From Solen grandis (taxonomy: Eukaryota > Mollusca > Bivalvia > Adapedonta > Solenidae), in contig CM037783.1 in NCBI GenBank assembly GCA_021229015.1, positions 55,436,252 to 55,500,251 of the forward strand: a stretch of 64,000 bases of DNA. Reading direction: 5' to 3'. The translations under genes were made by a program, and so were the position numbers. Below are positions 22,000 through 33,489 of this stretch, in pieces. Position 1 is the stretch's first letter. The number at the start of each line of letters is the position of its first letter. The notes beneath the pieces were generated by a model. That model had not been told where the DNA came from. It saw only the letters and a list, made by a program, of their open reading frames with translations, and made no database searches.

Positions 22000-24522
22000 G
22001 TAGTTGTCTTTATGTATAAATGAACTGTATCAACAATTTTTATATTATCTGTCAATGATTGGTTTGGATCCCCAAATAATAAAGTGTTTGTACTAATATT
22101 CAGCAGATTACTTTTAAACGATTGCAATGTTATAGAATGTCTTGTATCTTCATTTATATTATTCTATAGTGAGATAGAAGATGGAATACATGATTTCTTT
22201 ATTAATGCAGTCCTACAAAATGTGTGTGAATAATCATTGCTATTCCTAACGGGATATCCATGAATATTACCAATAATAGGCGGAATCAAGTCTTGTATAT
22301 AAGATGGAACTAAGTTGTTTTTCACTTCATACATAAAACAATTTTTTGAAAAGATCTTCTTGCACCCACATTCTTTAAGTTTATTTATAGATAGAAACAG
22401 ATTTTGTTAATCCGGTGACTAATAATAGATAGAATTAAGATGATTGTCCCAATGACCGTTATGAGATAAAGTTACTCCCAAATGCTTGTGATTATTTACG
22501 AAATTTATCGGAGTATTTTCAAAGTTTGTAAGTTGGTAATGTTTCATTTTTTATGTAAAGAGCAATGCTTGTCTTTTTAGGATTAAAATTTATTAACCAT
22601 TTTTGGACCATGTTGATAATATTGCAAGATCATGATTCACTATATCCTCAAGGTCATCTTGAGATGATGTAGCATAAAATAAAGAGCTGTCATCTGCATA
22701 AAGTTTAATTAAACTTAATGAAGATCCCACAATATCATTTATATAATTAAAAATAAGGCCCAAGAACAGTTCCCTCTGGAACTCCAGCATTTATATACTG
22801 AATGTTTGATTCTTCAGACTGAATAATTACTTTTTTGTTTTCTGTTTGTTAAATAATCAGTTAGCCAGGTCAATAGATTTACAAAAAAACCATATTGTTG
22901 TAATTTAAATATCAACCCTTTGTGCCAGACTCTGTCAAAAGCCTTTGAAACGTCACAAAAAATCATACATCCATATTGTATATTATCTATTGTTTGACAT
23001 ATATGGTGATAAATATCTATTAATTGATAAGTTGTTGAGTGTTGAGGTAAAGAACCTGACTGATACTTATATAAAAGGTCATTTGATATCCAAAAAGTAT
23101 GCATATACTTAAATATTAGTTTTTCAAATATTTTCCCACAGCAACATGGGAGAGATACGGGCCTGTAGTTTCAACTTTCTGTTTGTTACCTTTTTAAAAA
23201 GAGGGATTACATTTGCATGTTTCCATAAAGCTGGAAATTCAGTTTCAACTAGTGATTTGTTAAATAACATACACAAAGGTTTACATACTGTTTCTGCGGT
23301 GTTTCTTAACATTTTATGACTTATCATATCATGACCACAAGCTTTATTTATATTAGTGTCTGTTTTTATAACATCAATGATTTCTTGTTCAGGTATAAAT
23401 ATGGTAGATAATTCCTTTTCAGTTTTTCGTTCAAAGGTTGGTAACATGTTGTTTTCATCATTGATTTTAGTGATAGATACAAAGCAATCATTTAAGTAAT
23501 TGGCTTTATCTGTATATGAAGTATAAATACGTGTTTCCCCATAAGCATTGGTATCAAGTAATGGAGGTATATTTCCCGGGTCATCATTTTTATTTTTAAC
23601 AAAATGTCTTATAATTTCCCAAAAACTACGTTTGTCATTGTGTTTAAATCAGATATGTTTTGTTCTATGTTGTTATAAAAGTTTTCTTTTGCATATTTTT
23701 TCATGTTGTTTACCTTATTTCTAGCATTTCTATATTTAACCTAATCATTTAAATTTCCAGATTTTAAAGCTTGTTTTTTAATTCTATCTCTGATTCTAAT
23801 ATTAGTTCTTAATGTTGAGTCAAACCACGGTTTATCATGTGATCTTATTGTTACTTGTTTTGAAGGAATGCATAACTTAGCAAAATTTAAGAATATATTA
23901 GAAAATATTTTACAGGCATTATCAACTATTGTTTCATATAAGATATTCCTATCGAACGTTAAAATCTTCTTATTGAAAAGTTTGAAATCAGCCCTGTTGT
24001 AGGTCCACATATTTCTTTTATATGAAGTATGTATCTAATATGAACAAGGTAATATAATGTATGTCCCTTTATGATCACTTATTTCACTAGGAATGTCAAT
24101 AACCTCAGAAAATAATGAACTAATTCCATCTGATATAATAACTGGGTCAAGTAATGTATTACCTCTAGTAGGCCCTGTATAATATGACTAAAGAACTAGA
24201 AAACAACACATTTCTAAAGTTATGAAAAGTGTGATTAAGTCTTCATTAAAATCTCCAAGAATAATTATATTACCTGATATTTCAAATGCATTTTCAATAT
24301 TATGATTGAATTTTTCAAAGAATTCTCCATCTGCTGTTTTGGGGCTGTAAAACAGACATAAAATATTTTCTGTATTTGTTTTTATATTTACCCATACAGA
24401 TTCATTACAAAATATTTCTAACTCATACATTCTTTTTTGTATAATATTTGTTGTGATATATATTAATAAACCACCACCATGACAGTTTCTGTCCTTTCTA
24501 TATATTGTATCATAATGTTCTG
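22000..24522 (-). mobile_element. Decayed non-LTR (LINE) retrotransposon with endonuclease and reverse transcriptase
   Basis: Read on the minus strand, an APE-type endonuclease comes first (24522 to about 24060). It contains KDRNCHGGGLLIYI, the GDFNEDL motif (about 24250) and an SDHKGTYI end (about 24090). A linker at 24010-23741 contains HDKPWFDSTLR. The reverse transcriptase follows: a finger region at 23447-23124, FCDVSKAFDRVWHKG at about 22930, and the catalytic KLYADDSSLFYA at about 22700. A thumb-type piece with LGVTLSHNGHWDNH-like sequence lies near 22460. Frameshifts separate the blocks. The N-terminal part of the endonuclease is missing, and a MITE begins at the break (24527). The layout is that of the Jockey/CR1-like group, though the clade is uncertain. 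The 3' end and any tail were not located. Confidence 0.88.
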
Positions 24523-24526
24523 TTAA

Positions 24527-24744
24527 CCCTTTCCCTCAAATAGACTCATTTTGACGCACTCAGTAGGTACCACATAAAGCCTGATCTGCAGAAAACCACA
24601 GTTAAACCTTACCAAATTTAATTACAAAATCCTCATTTCCAGACCACTGAGGAGCAGCGAACAGCATAAAACCTGATCAGCCTGCGAGTTACTCGCAGGC
24701 TGATCTGGTTTTATGCTGTTCGCATAGGTCTTTTCATGGTGTCC
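24527..24744 (+). mobile_element. piggyBac-like MITE, copy 3, right end missing
   Basis: TTAA at 24523-24526, left terminal repeat and internal hairpin are present. Sequence identity stops after ggtgtcc (24744), so the right terminal repeat and its TTAA are lost. The missing LINE 5' part and the missing MITE end may reflect one deletion. Confidence 0.85.
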
Positions 24745-25943
24745 AGACTATTGAATAATAAAACTAATTTGATTATGAAATAATATCGAAATAAAAAGTT
24801 TTGAGAAATATAATCAATTTGTTTCAATTATTAAAATAGAAACTGTTTAAAAAGGGCCTGGATTTGATTCTATGTCTCCACTTTGCATCAAGGGTAAAAT
24901 TAAAATCATACTATACAATCTATTTTTGACAATAGAGTCAAGACTTAAGTACAATAATGAAATTGTAAAAAATGCACAAAACAAAGTATTTAGTAGTACA
25001 GTACTAACTTTGAAAAAACATTAATTTTGATTCTGTTACAGTTCTTAACTTGTGATAATGAACCATAAAATAATCCAATGGCAGCTCTCCAGCTACAACT
25101 ATCATTACCTATTTGGTAGTAAAAGTAACATATACACATGTACTTGATGCTGGACACTGCCAATAGATTTAGTACATAAGACGCCATCAAAACTAACCAC
25201 CCCAATAGAATAGATTTAAGAGCACAGATAGAGGTACAGAGCATAGAGGAAGACTTGTAGCGTGTTCACACAACCATTTTCTAGCAAGTTTGTTTTCGGT
25301 TTTGTTATATCAAGAAAAACAAGTTACGGGGAATAGATGATAATTTTGTAAATCTATCATAAGAATAGTTAACAAGAAACTAAGTAAGTGTTGAGATAGA
25401 AAAACAAAATCAAACTAATACAACAACAAAAACTATCAAATGATTAATTTTGCTGTCTTTTCTTGTAATTGGTAACTAACCACACACGTAAACATACATG
25501 TATTTAATCTTTTTTACATACCCTTTACAGACATGTATACACATACATACATATATACACAAATACACATATATACAAATATATAAAAATATATACAAAC
25601 AAACATACGTATGTTATACAGACGTTTAAATCATAACCGTAACTGCTTATAATGTGTTATTGTTTGCTAACATGTTTTCTTTTACCATTATTTTACACTG
25701 GAAGCATCAATTTTAAGCGTGAAAAAAATACCCGTTACATTTTCTTAATCAGAACAGCAACCCATCTTACGTACATGAAGATCTACTCCTGTAAAAAGAA
25801 AAACGTAGTGCTCCGTATATATGTAAATGACCTAAAGAAGTCCACACGTAAGTTTGCATGATGGCGAGTTAGGTTCCTCTCAGAGCATTTCTTTACTTTG
25901 AAATAGAAAGGCAAACATTCTAGTATCTTAAATAATCAAATAC

Positions 25944-26099
25944 CTTGTCAAATTTCCACATGTACACAATAATAGTTAGAATGTATACATCAGGTTCGCT
26001 AGTACTGAAGAAAGATAATGGAATGTTAATCCCGTCGCCGTCTCTCAGCGCATTGTGCGCTTTGATTACAAACGCATTGGACTCTGAGTTCCACGGTGA
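25944..26099 (-). CDS. Possible isolated coding exon, function unknown
   Basis: A 156-nt segment is open in one minus-strand frame and bounded by a weak acceptor (AAAAG before 26099) and a donor AAG/GTATTT after 25944. It reads SPWNSESNAFVIKAHN at the start and ends YILTIIVYMWKFDK (52 residues, phase 0-0). I do not recognise a family. No neighbouring exon could be paired with it, so it may be a relic or chance. Confidence 0.25.
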
Positions 26100-28269
26100 C
26101 TTTTAACAAACACCAGCACCTGACTGAACGAGAGGAAAATAAAAAAATATGTTCTTTAAACATGCATGGCTAAAAAAAAAAAGAGAAAAAGGCAAGATTT
26201 GTAGACATAAGATTTTTTTTATTATGTCAATTGTATAATGTCATGTTTGCTTCTACGGTAGGTTTGAAAATAAACGGTCGTCTGGTTGCCTGGGGTGAAC
26301 ATTGAAAACCTGGTTTCGCGTAACTTGACGTGTTTCTTGTCTTGATCCTCTTGTCAGAAACCACTTGAAAAGCCTTGTCAGGCCTGCAGTTTAAAATTTT
26401 GGTGTGAAACATGGCCCAGTGGACCTCTATCATTTTTTTTTTATTTCAAATCATGGCCCTATAAGGTTTTATAGTTTAAACTGATTTCTCTTATGTCGAT
26501 CAGAAAACAAGTTTTTATACAACTTCTGCAAATCATTTTTAATGGTTCCTTGGTTGGACCAGTAGCGTGCATCACGGTGCAATTAACATCAGTCATACTG
26601 ACGTGAGCGATACAGGGCCACCTTAGCCTTCTTGTAATAATTTATCAGAACTTAACATATGGCTCGCTATGTAACAGCATTGACATGTACGACATATGCC
26701 AGTGAATGTCCGTCATTAGGCACTATTCTTTACATTTCGTTTAGCAACGTAATGGACCTTGGCAACAGCTGCAAGCATCTTGTGATTTTCTTTGGACATA
26801 TCATATACATGTGCAGCGATTAGTGAGTGTAAGTGTGAATATATATGTGTGTTTATATCTCAGAGGTAAGTCAATGTATTGTTACTTTACTTTATTATCA
26901 TATTAACTTTTGATATATAATATGCAGAAGGCTAGGGTATTTATGTTCTGAATAAGTTTTCGCTATATTTTTGTAAGTATCGGATGATTTTTTTTGTTGT
27001 TGATGTCGTTGTTTTTTTTTTTGTTGTTGTTGTTTGTTTTTTGTTGTTGTTGTTTTTTGTTGTTGTTGTTTTTTGTTATTGTTTTTTATTTGGGGTGAGG
27101 TTATTATCATTATTTTTTTATTGTCGTATTTGATATCAGGGAATCCTCCAATATTGTGCTACTTTTAGCTAGTTTTGAAAAGTTCAGTGACGTGAATAAG
27201 TTTGTTTTTGGAACAGTTGTTATACTCGTTTTGTCTTTTACAATGTCATCAACAGAATTAATATTATTTTGATTTTTTTAAAAGAATAAATTTTTTTTCT
27301 GGATTTCTGATGTATATGTCTTCATATGTTTTTACAGAGTTTTTGTTTGTTTTATAATTCTGTAAGATATTCCAAAAGTTCATAATAAAATTGAAATAGT
27401 GGTGTTGATGTCTATGGAAAATATGTATCCATTTCATTTTCAAACATTAGACCCCTATCTTAAGGCCCCTTTACAAATAGATTTTTCTTATTTTTATCTT
27501 ATCTTTTTCTCTTTTTTCGACAATAGGATGGCTTTAAATTTTGTCAATCAGTCGGTCCGTCTCTGTCTGAAACGCCCGTCCATCTGTCCATAGATATTTT
27601 GTTTCCGCGCAATTACTTTTGAAAGATTCCATGTATTGAATTCATATCTGGTATGCAAGTATATAATATTCAAAAAAAGTTCAGGATTGATTTTAATTGC
27701 AATCCACTGATTTGTTGAGTTATGCGCCCTTTATAGGCAAATTTTATTTAAATTGACCTTTTCCGTGCATGTGAAAGGCGTCAAGTATATTGAATTTATA
27801 TTCGGTATGCTAGTATATAAGGTCAAGTTCGATTTCACTGATGCATTATAGAGCTGTGCCCTCTTTATTGGGCGTGGGGGTATTCGCCGGTTCATTTCTT
27901 TTGACAAATTGAGGTTTCACAATGCTGATAATATTTTGACACTGTTAATTATATTTTACAAAATGCGAATTACATTTTCAAAATGCTTATTACAATGTTG
28001 GTATTGTAACTTGAAAATTACACTTTTAACGATCGAGTTTCCGTTGTCTTTTCTACGTTTACAGTTTTAGTTTTGAGTTAATGTTCGTATATTTCAAATT
28101 CTTAATGTAGATTCTATATTGTAGTTGTCATTGGCTTATTTTCTTTTCTTTACTTTTGATTTACATTTAACGAAACGTATTTACAAGAAGAAACAAAGAC
28201 ACTTGAAAATTAAACATTTCTTCAAATACATCAACGAAAGATAGAATTGTTATAAGGCATACAAAGTGT
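26100..28269. other. Non-coding stretch with (GTT)n low-complexity DNA
   Basis: No gene was recognised. A (GTT)n/T-rich tract runs at about 26985-27080. The remainder is AT-rich and shows no splice-bounded open frame that I can support. Confidence 0.45.
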
Positions 28270-28445
28270 TTGTTTGTTTGTTGGGTTTGATGTCCCACTG
28301 ACAGTATTTCAGTCATTTTGAGACGATGTCTACTTGAGACAGATATAGTGCTGCCACACTGCAGTATCACACCGTAGACATGAGGCATGGTACCACACCC
28401 AGTCATATTATCCTGACACCGGGCAAACCAGTCCTGTAACTACCC
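28270..28445 (-). repeat. tRNA-derived SINE, copy C, interrupted and headless
   Basis: Tail (gtttgtttgttggg) and body match the family up to ...gtcctgtaactaccc. There the 707-bp foldback element is inserted. Beyond it only ctacccttatatg (29155-29167) continues the SINE body, and the tRNA head is absent. Confidence 0.82.
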
Positions 28446-29152
28446 CACTAGCACTAGAACCGCAGAAACGCCAACTTTTTGTCCCTCTGTACTGTATATT
28501 AAGCATGGTAAGGAACGGAATCTGACATGACTTGATTACGGAGGTCGTAACTTTGCACGATGTATGTTACCATATATTATATGCACGGTTCGATCAGTCT
28601 GATATTCAATTAATAATGAAACATAGAATCACTGTCAAAAGACAACTCTAACGAAGAAATGGCACCAAATGTCAACAATTTGTACATTTTATAAGTCTGC
28701 TCCACTATCAACTTCCGGTTTGTTTGTTTTCGGTGATTCTGAACATCTACGCATGCAATTTACAACAATCTGTCGAATCCAATGTCACGTCGTTCAATCA
28801 GATCGCTTGATTTAAATCTACAACTACAACAACAGCATACGTCCCTCAAAATCGGATGTTGATAGTGGAGCAGACTTATGAAAATGTACAAATTATTGTT
28901 ACTTTGTAAGGGTTGCCTTTTGACAATGATTCGATTTGCATGTGTTAACTGGATATCAGATTGATCGAACCGTGCACAGAGTATGATAGTAGCATGCATG
29001 TGTACATAGCTACGCCACTCGTAATCAATTGATGTCAGAATCCGTTTCTTACTATGTTTTAATAAACAGTGCCGGAGAAAAAAATGTACATGAATATTTT
29101 TGATAATCAAGACTACAATGAAATTTGCAATTCTGCGGTTCAGGTGCCAGTG
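28446..29152. mobile_element. Foldback DNA element with 8-bp target duplication, inserted in a SINE
   Basis: The 707-bp element has terminal inverted repeats: cactagcactagaaccgcag at the left end and, read inward from the right end, CACTGGCACCTGAACCGCAG. Similarity of the two arms extends inward for nearly 300 bp (for example agtctgctccactatcaac at 28695 against gttgatagtggagcagact at 28858). The flanks are aactaccc (28438-28445) and agctaccc (29153-29160), an 8-bp duplication with one mismatch of a site the SINE body has once. An 8-bp duplication with a CA-starting terminus fits the hAT superfamily best; there is no transposase inside. Confidence 0.78.
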
Positions 29153-29204
29153 AGCTACCCTTATATGAAGGCATACAAGAATGTTAATATATGTTATTAA
29201 ATAA

Positions 29205-29302
29205 GTGATTTGATATTAGCCCGGTTATTGTCCGAGGGCAGTCGTATTGAAAATATACAACTGACTTCCCGAGGACAAATAACTGGACCAATATCAAATC
29301 AC
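29205..29302. repeat. Near-perfect palindrome of about 98 bp
   Basis: The sequence gtgatttgatattagcccgg at the left pairs with its complement ending ccaatatcaaatcac at the right. The arms are about 40 nt, including gttattgtccgaggg against cccgaggacaaataac, around a loop of about 20 nt. It could be a small MITE or a solo hairpin repeat. Confidence 0.75.
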
Positions 29303-29459
29303 ATATTTGCTGACAATTTTATTCTCTGCTTTAGCCAATCAAATTGCAAGAAAATCAGAGCCAGTAAATACTATTGAACGTCACTTTAGGTTCCGGTCCG
29401 CTGGTGATATTTTATTGGTCTGCTTATTGTGATTGTCAGTGTATTATAGAAATCTTTAA

Positions 29460-29679
29460 CCCTTTCCCTCATATAGACTCAATAGGTACCACATAAAGCC
29501 TGATCTGCAGAAAACCACAGTTAAACCTTACCAAATTTAATTATAAAATCCTCATATCCAGACCACTGAGGAGCAGCGAACAGCATAAAACCTGATCAGC
29601 CTGCGAGTTACTCGCAGGCTTATCTGGGTTTATGCTGTTCGCATAGGTCTTTTCATGGTGTCCTCTATGAGGGAAAGGG
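29460..29679 (+). mobile_element. piggyBac-like MITE, copy 4
   Basis: TTAA sites lie at 29456-29459 and 29680-29683 and both terminal repeats are intact. It lacks the short attttgacgcact block that other copies have after the left terminus. Confidence 0.88.
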
Positions 29680-29689
29680 TTAAATGTTA

Positions 29690-30720
29690 TAGGGCTCATA
29701 AATAATAGCTATGTCAAAATGGCAGTATTCCGCACATCGCATTTTACCGATAGATGGCACTGCTTAACACAGGTACTTTTTCCAATACAAAAAAAAAACT
29801 GTCAAATCGTCGAGGTTTTTTTTCTTCTGTGAATATTAATTGGAGTGAAGGCATCGATTACCTTATTTTCACTTTTGTAAAAATCATTTTTTTTTATTAT
29901 TTCTTTTTATTTTGTAAATACATAATATGTTATAAAATACAAGAAAAGAGTGCGAAATCTCTTATTATTTGGTGCATATATATTATATAAACAATACATG
30001 TTATCATGCATAGCTACATTTACTTATATATACCGACCAGACACGTCTAAATTACTGTCAAATATGCTGTAGTAAAATTTCTACGAAATATGAATAAGAG
30101 AAATTCGTGCATCACATCCTCAGAAAGAATGATAGAAAACATAGTATATTTTATATTTTCAAAACTAAGCCAGTTATTTTTTCTTTATTTTATAATAATT
30201 TTTACATACCCCTACATTATCCTTTCTCAAGTTTTTATTTTTGCTTTCAGGATGGGTTTCGTATTCTACATTCGGTAAGTAAATTCACTTTGCAATTTCC
30301 TTTGTTTTGTAATAACAGTGAAATTTGCAATTCCATTTTCGAAAATATTGACAGAAATATTAACAGAAATATTGACAGAAAATATTTTACCTATCTTTAT
30401 CACGTGGAGGATAAATAATGGAATGTTTTATTTATTGATGCAATTTAGTTATAAATAATGATAATTTTATGATTATGATGACAATTACAATATATTTATT
30501 ATCATCATTGCATGCGCGAATACAGGATTTGGGGTTGGTGGGACGTATATTTCAAAATTTACCTTACGTGAGTGGGTTACATGGATTGGGATGGGGGATT
30601 GTCAGATATCGAATTTATATGCGAATTATCCTTTAAAACACATCTTGATCGATTTTAAGAGGAGGGGATACGCTGCTTCCTCACCCTCCCTTTTGTCTTA
30701 AATCTACCCATGCATCATAA
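29690..30720. promoter_or_regulatory. Upstream region of the sulfotransferase gene
   Basis: AT-rich, with no exon supported. A three-copy 15-bp repeat (aatattgacagaaat-type) lies at 30341-30380. A 5'UTR exon or promoter may lie here but no specific element can be named. Confidence 0.3.
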
Positions 30721-30736
30721 ATGTTGTGTGTTGTTG

Positions 30737-30771
<35 letters not shown>

Positions 30772-32058
30772 ATCTTATTATTACAATGTCTCTTAAGGAC
30801 TTTCCTGATGACCAGCATCATTATCATCCTCACCTGGATGATTTTGAGCAAGACTCACAGTATCTACCAAGACGTAGGGTGGACGAAGTTACAGGGGGGC
30901 GAACATGTGGGTTTTTCTATAGACGCTGATGACAGCTATTTCGTCGCATCTGACAGTGTTGAAGATTCTGTGACAAAAAGCACCGTGGGTTCTGATAGTA
31001 ATATTAGTTACGGTGTTGAAACAACTAATTTTCAGCCTGCATATGAAGCTGAAAGAAGTGAATACAATGGAACACATCACATAGCTTTTCTGAAGATCCA
31101 CAAAACCGGAAGTTCAACTGTCCAGAATATAATCCTTCGCTTTGTTGACTCACGGAACTTAACCATGGTGTTTGCACACAGTACTAAAGAAACCGGATCA
31201 GAAAGTGGTTATAACAATGTGATCAGTTATAAAAACTCCATTAATGATTTGAACATCGTGCCACCACTACAAGGCCGCCATTATGATGTACTCTGTTGTC
31301 ATGTAATCTATGACAGAACACAATTTGAAAAATACCTGCCGAAAGACACCATATATATAGGTATAGTCCGAGAGCCGGTCTCCCGTCTTGAGTCTGCAAT
31401 CAGATATTTCAGATTATTAAAAGACGTCAGTTTTTCTAACTATTCAAATGATCCATTTTCTTACGAGAAATCTTTTCCTACAATGACAAACAATAGGATG
31501 GCGTATGAATTTGGATTTCCATCGGAGCTATTTCCTGTCAGAGGCAAGTCATATTTCGACATTTCAAAGCAAATTGAAGATTACTTACATAAACTTCATA
31601 TCGAATTTGATTTCATTATGATAAACGAAATGATGGATGAATGCCTTGTGCTGATTAAAAGATTCCTCGGATGGAGCATGAAGGACATATTGTACAGAAA
31701 ACATAACATGGCCAAAACGGAAGTAAGACGGTTTTCAGATGAAGAAAAGGCTAAATTACGAGATTTTTTATACTTGGATTACGCATTGTATAACTTTGCT
31801 GTTGAAAAATTTGAGGAAAAGTTTAAAAGTGCAGGACAGGATGTTATTGAAGAAGTTAAATACTTTAAATCTCTTCTTCAAGATGTTGCAACGTTTTGTG
31901 CCAGTGGGTCAGAATCAACCACCCAAATGGCTATTGAAGATAAACAATGGAGTACAGGTTTTATACTGACAAAAGAAGATTGTAACTTGCTCACGATGCC
32001 CGAGCCAAAGTTTATACAATCATTACGTCAGAAATTATACGGAGTGACGAACAATTAG
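30721..32058 (+). CDS. Gal3ST-like carbohydrate sulfotransferase (galactose-3-O-sulfotransferase family)
   Basis: A single uninterrupted frame of up to 445 residues ends at TAG (32056-32058 region) with an AATAAA at 32269-32274. The layout is a type II Golgi protein. A short N-terminus and one hydrophobic anchor (about residues 17-42, including IIIILTWMILS) precede a stem with NIS, NGT and NLT sequons and a lumenal catalytic domain. The 5'-PAPS loop is FLKIHKTGSSTVQNI (about residues 124-138). The 3'-phosphate motif is GIVREPVSRLESAIRYF (about 218-234). These are the conserved PAPS-binding motifs of the GAL3ST/cerebroside sulfotransferase family, which sulfate position 3 of galactose on lipids or glycans. 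The start is uncertain, because an in-frame (ATG)n run encodes nine consecutive Met residues. Acceptor specificity cannot be read from sequence. Confidence 0.88.
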
Positions 32059-33186
32059 CCGATGTTGTAAACTCATTTATTTTTACAAGGGACTATTTTT
32101 TGTTGAATTCTTGCACGGTTTTATTCACGGTTATCAAGTCTACGGAAAAAAAGTTGAACTTTTAATTCCAAATGAATATATACCAATGAAATTGCTTTTA
32201 ATGATGATCTAGCTATAAATTATGGAGCTACTTTAAATTGATGTTAGATATACCACTTTTCTTTGAAAAATAAATTGTGTCATCATTACAATTATATCTT
32301 ATTGTATGAGAATATCAATATAGCATTTTTTCTTTTCCAATTTTGTTATATTTAATTGTTAAAGAAAGTGTTGTTTTTTTTAATCAGAATCAGATAGCTT
32401 CGAGATAATGTGTTAACTGTACAGTGTTTTCTTTGAGAAGTATTGTCAATATATCTTGAAATGGAAGAACATGCCATGGAAAATCGCATTTAAGCGGGAA
32501 AAAACGGAACAAGCAATATTATTTTCACCGACCAATAGCAGGCGTGAAACCAATATGAAATACAATACAATAATGATTGCATTGGAATTTTACATTTAAT
32601 AGAAAAAATATTGAATTAACACCACCTTGAGGGTTGCTCAGTTACAAGTAATTTAAGGTGTGTCTTTGTGCGGTGACTGATCCCTTAATCAATAGGATCA
32701 TCCGTTGTACTAGGGAGCTTGAGTGTCACATATGGCGCTGTTCAATCATTATCTACACAAAAGTTACACAGGGAGGTATAAATAGTATACTAAAGAAAGA
32801 AAGTTACAAAGGAGATATCTTTAAAGGTTGGACGCAGATGATATTTACGAAGACGACGTGAACTTTTCTATTTAAAAAGAACTTGGTTTTAATCAGCGTT
32901 TCCTCATAATTTGTAGTTAAGTTTTAACACGTCTACATCCCACGAACTGTGTATTATGTGCAACGTGGCTTTGGTCGGATATTAATTTACTAAGACAAAC
33001 ATATAACCAGATCAACTTGGAGGATATATTTTTTACACGATAATCACCTCGTTCGCATGCAGTTTTAAAACTATTTGCCATATCCCCTTTCTGCCACCGT
33101 AGAATTCTTCAAATCTTTAAATACAAAGTTTTATGGATACACATAAATCACTAGAAAATCAAAGTGAATATCTGTGCTTTAAGTAT
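32059..33186. other. 3' region of the sulfotransferase gene and intergenic DNA
   Basis: It contains a canonical AATAAA at 32269-32274, about 210 nt after the stop, a reasonable 3'UTR length. No further gene was seen. Confidence 0.5.
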
Positions 33187-33486
33187 TTTGTTTTGTTTGT
33201 TTACAGGACTTAACGTTCCATCGACAATAGTTCAGTCATTTTGGAGACAATTCCACACATTGTTCAGTGGATTATAAACATATTTTTACACTTGAGATTT
33301 TCAACCAATCACTGATTGGTAATTTTAAATCAAAAAACTAAACCAAGAATTACCGAAACGCTGGAGAAATGGTCATATAGACACCGGACCAAGCAGTTCA
33401 TTTCAACTAGTATGTCTGTGCCACGCCCTCGGATGCCATTGACCCCGCTCCCAATACGAACGTTCAAGTTGCTCGGCTACCGGTGA
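33187..33486 (-). repeat. tRNA-derived SINE, copy D, old and diverged
   Basis: A tail-like tttgtttgttt and body start (ggacttaacgttccatcgaca, ttcagtcattttggagacaa) match the family. A distant tRNA-like remnant lies at 33420-33486 (ccgctcccaatacgaacg, gctcggctaccgg). Confidence 0.55.
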
Positions 33487-33489
33487 CGA

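Noticed and set aside
24990..25244. Hydrophobic minus-strand frame resembling membrane helices
   Set aside because: It has no recognisable family, no confident splice borders and no partner exon; possibly chance in AT-rich DNA.
26898..27110. Gln/Lys/Thr-rich small protein
   Set aside because: It is a minus-strand reading of a (GTT)n/T-rich tract.
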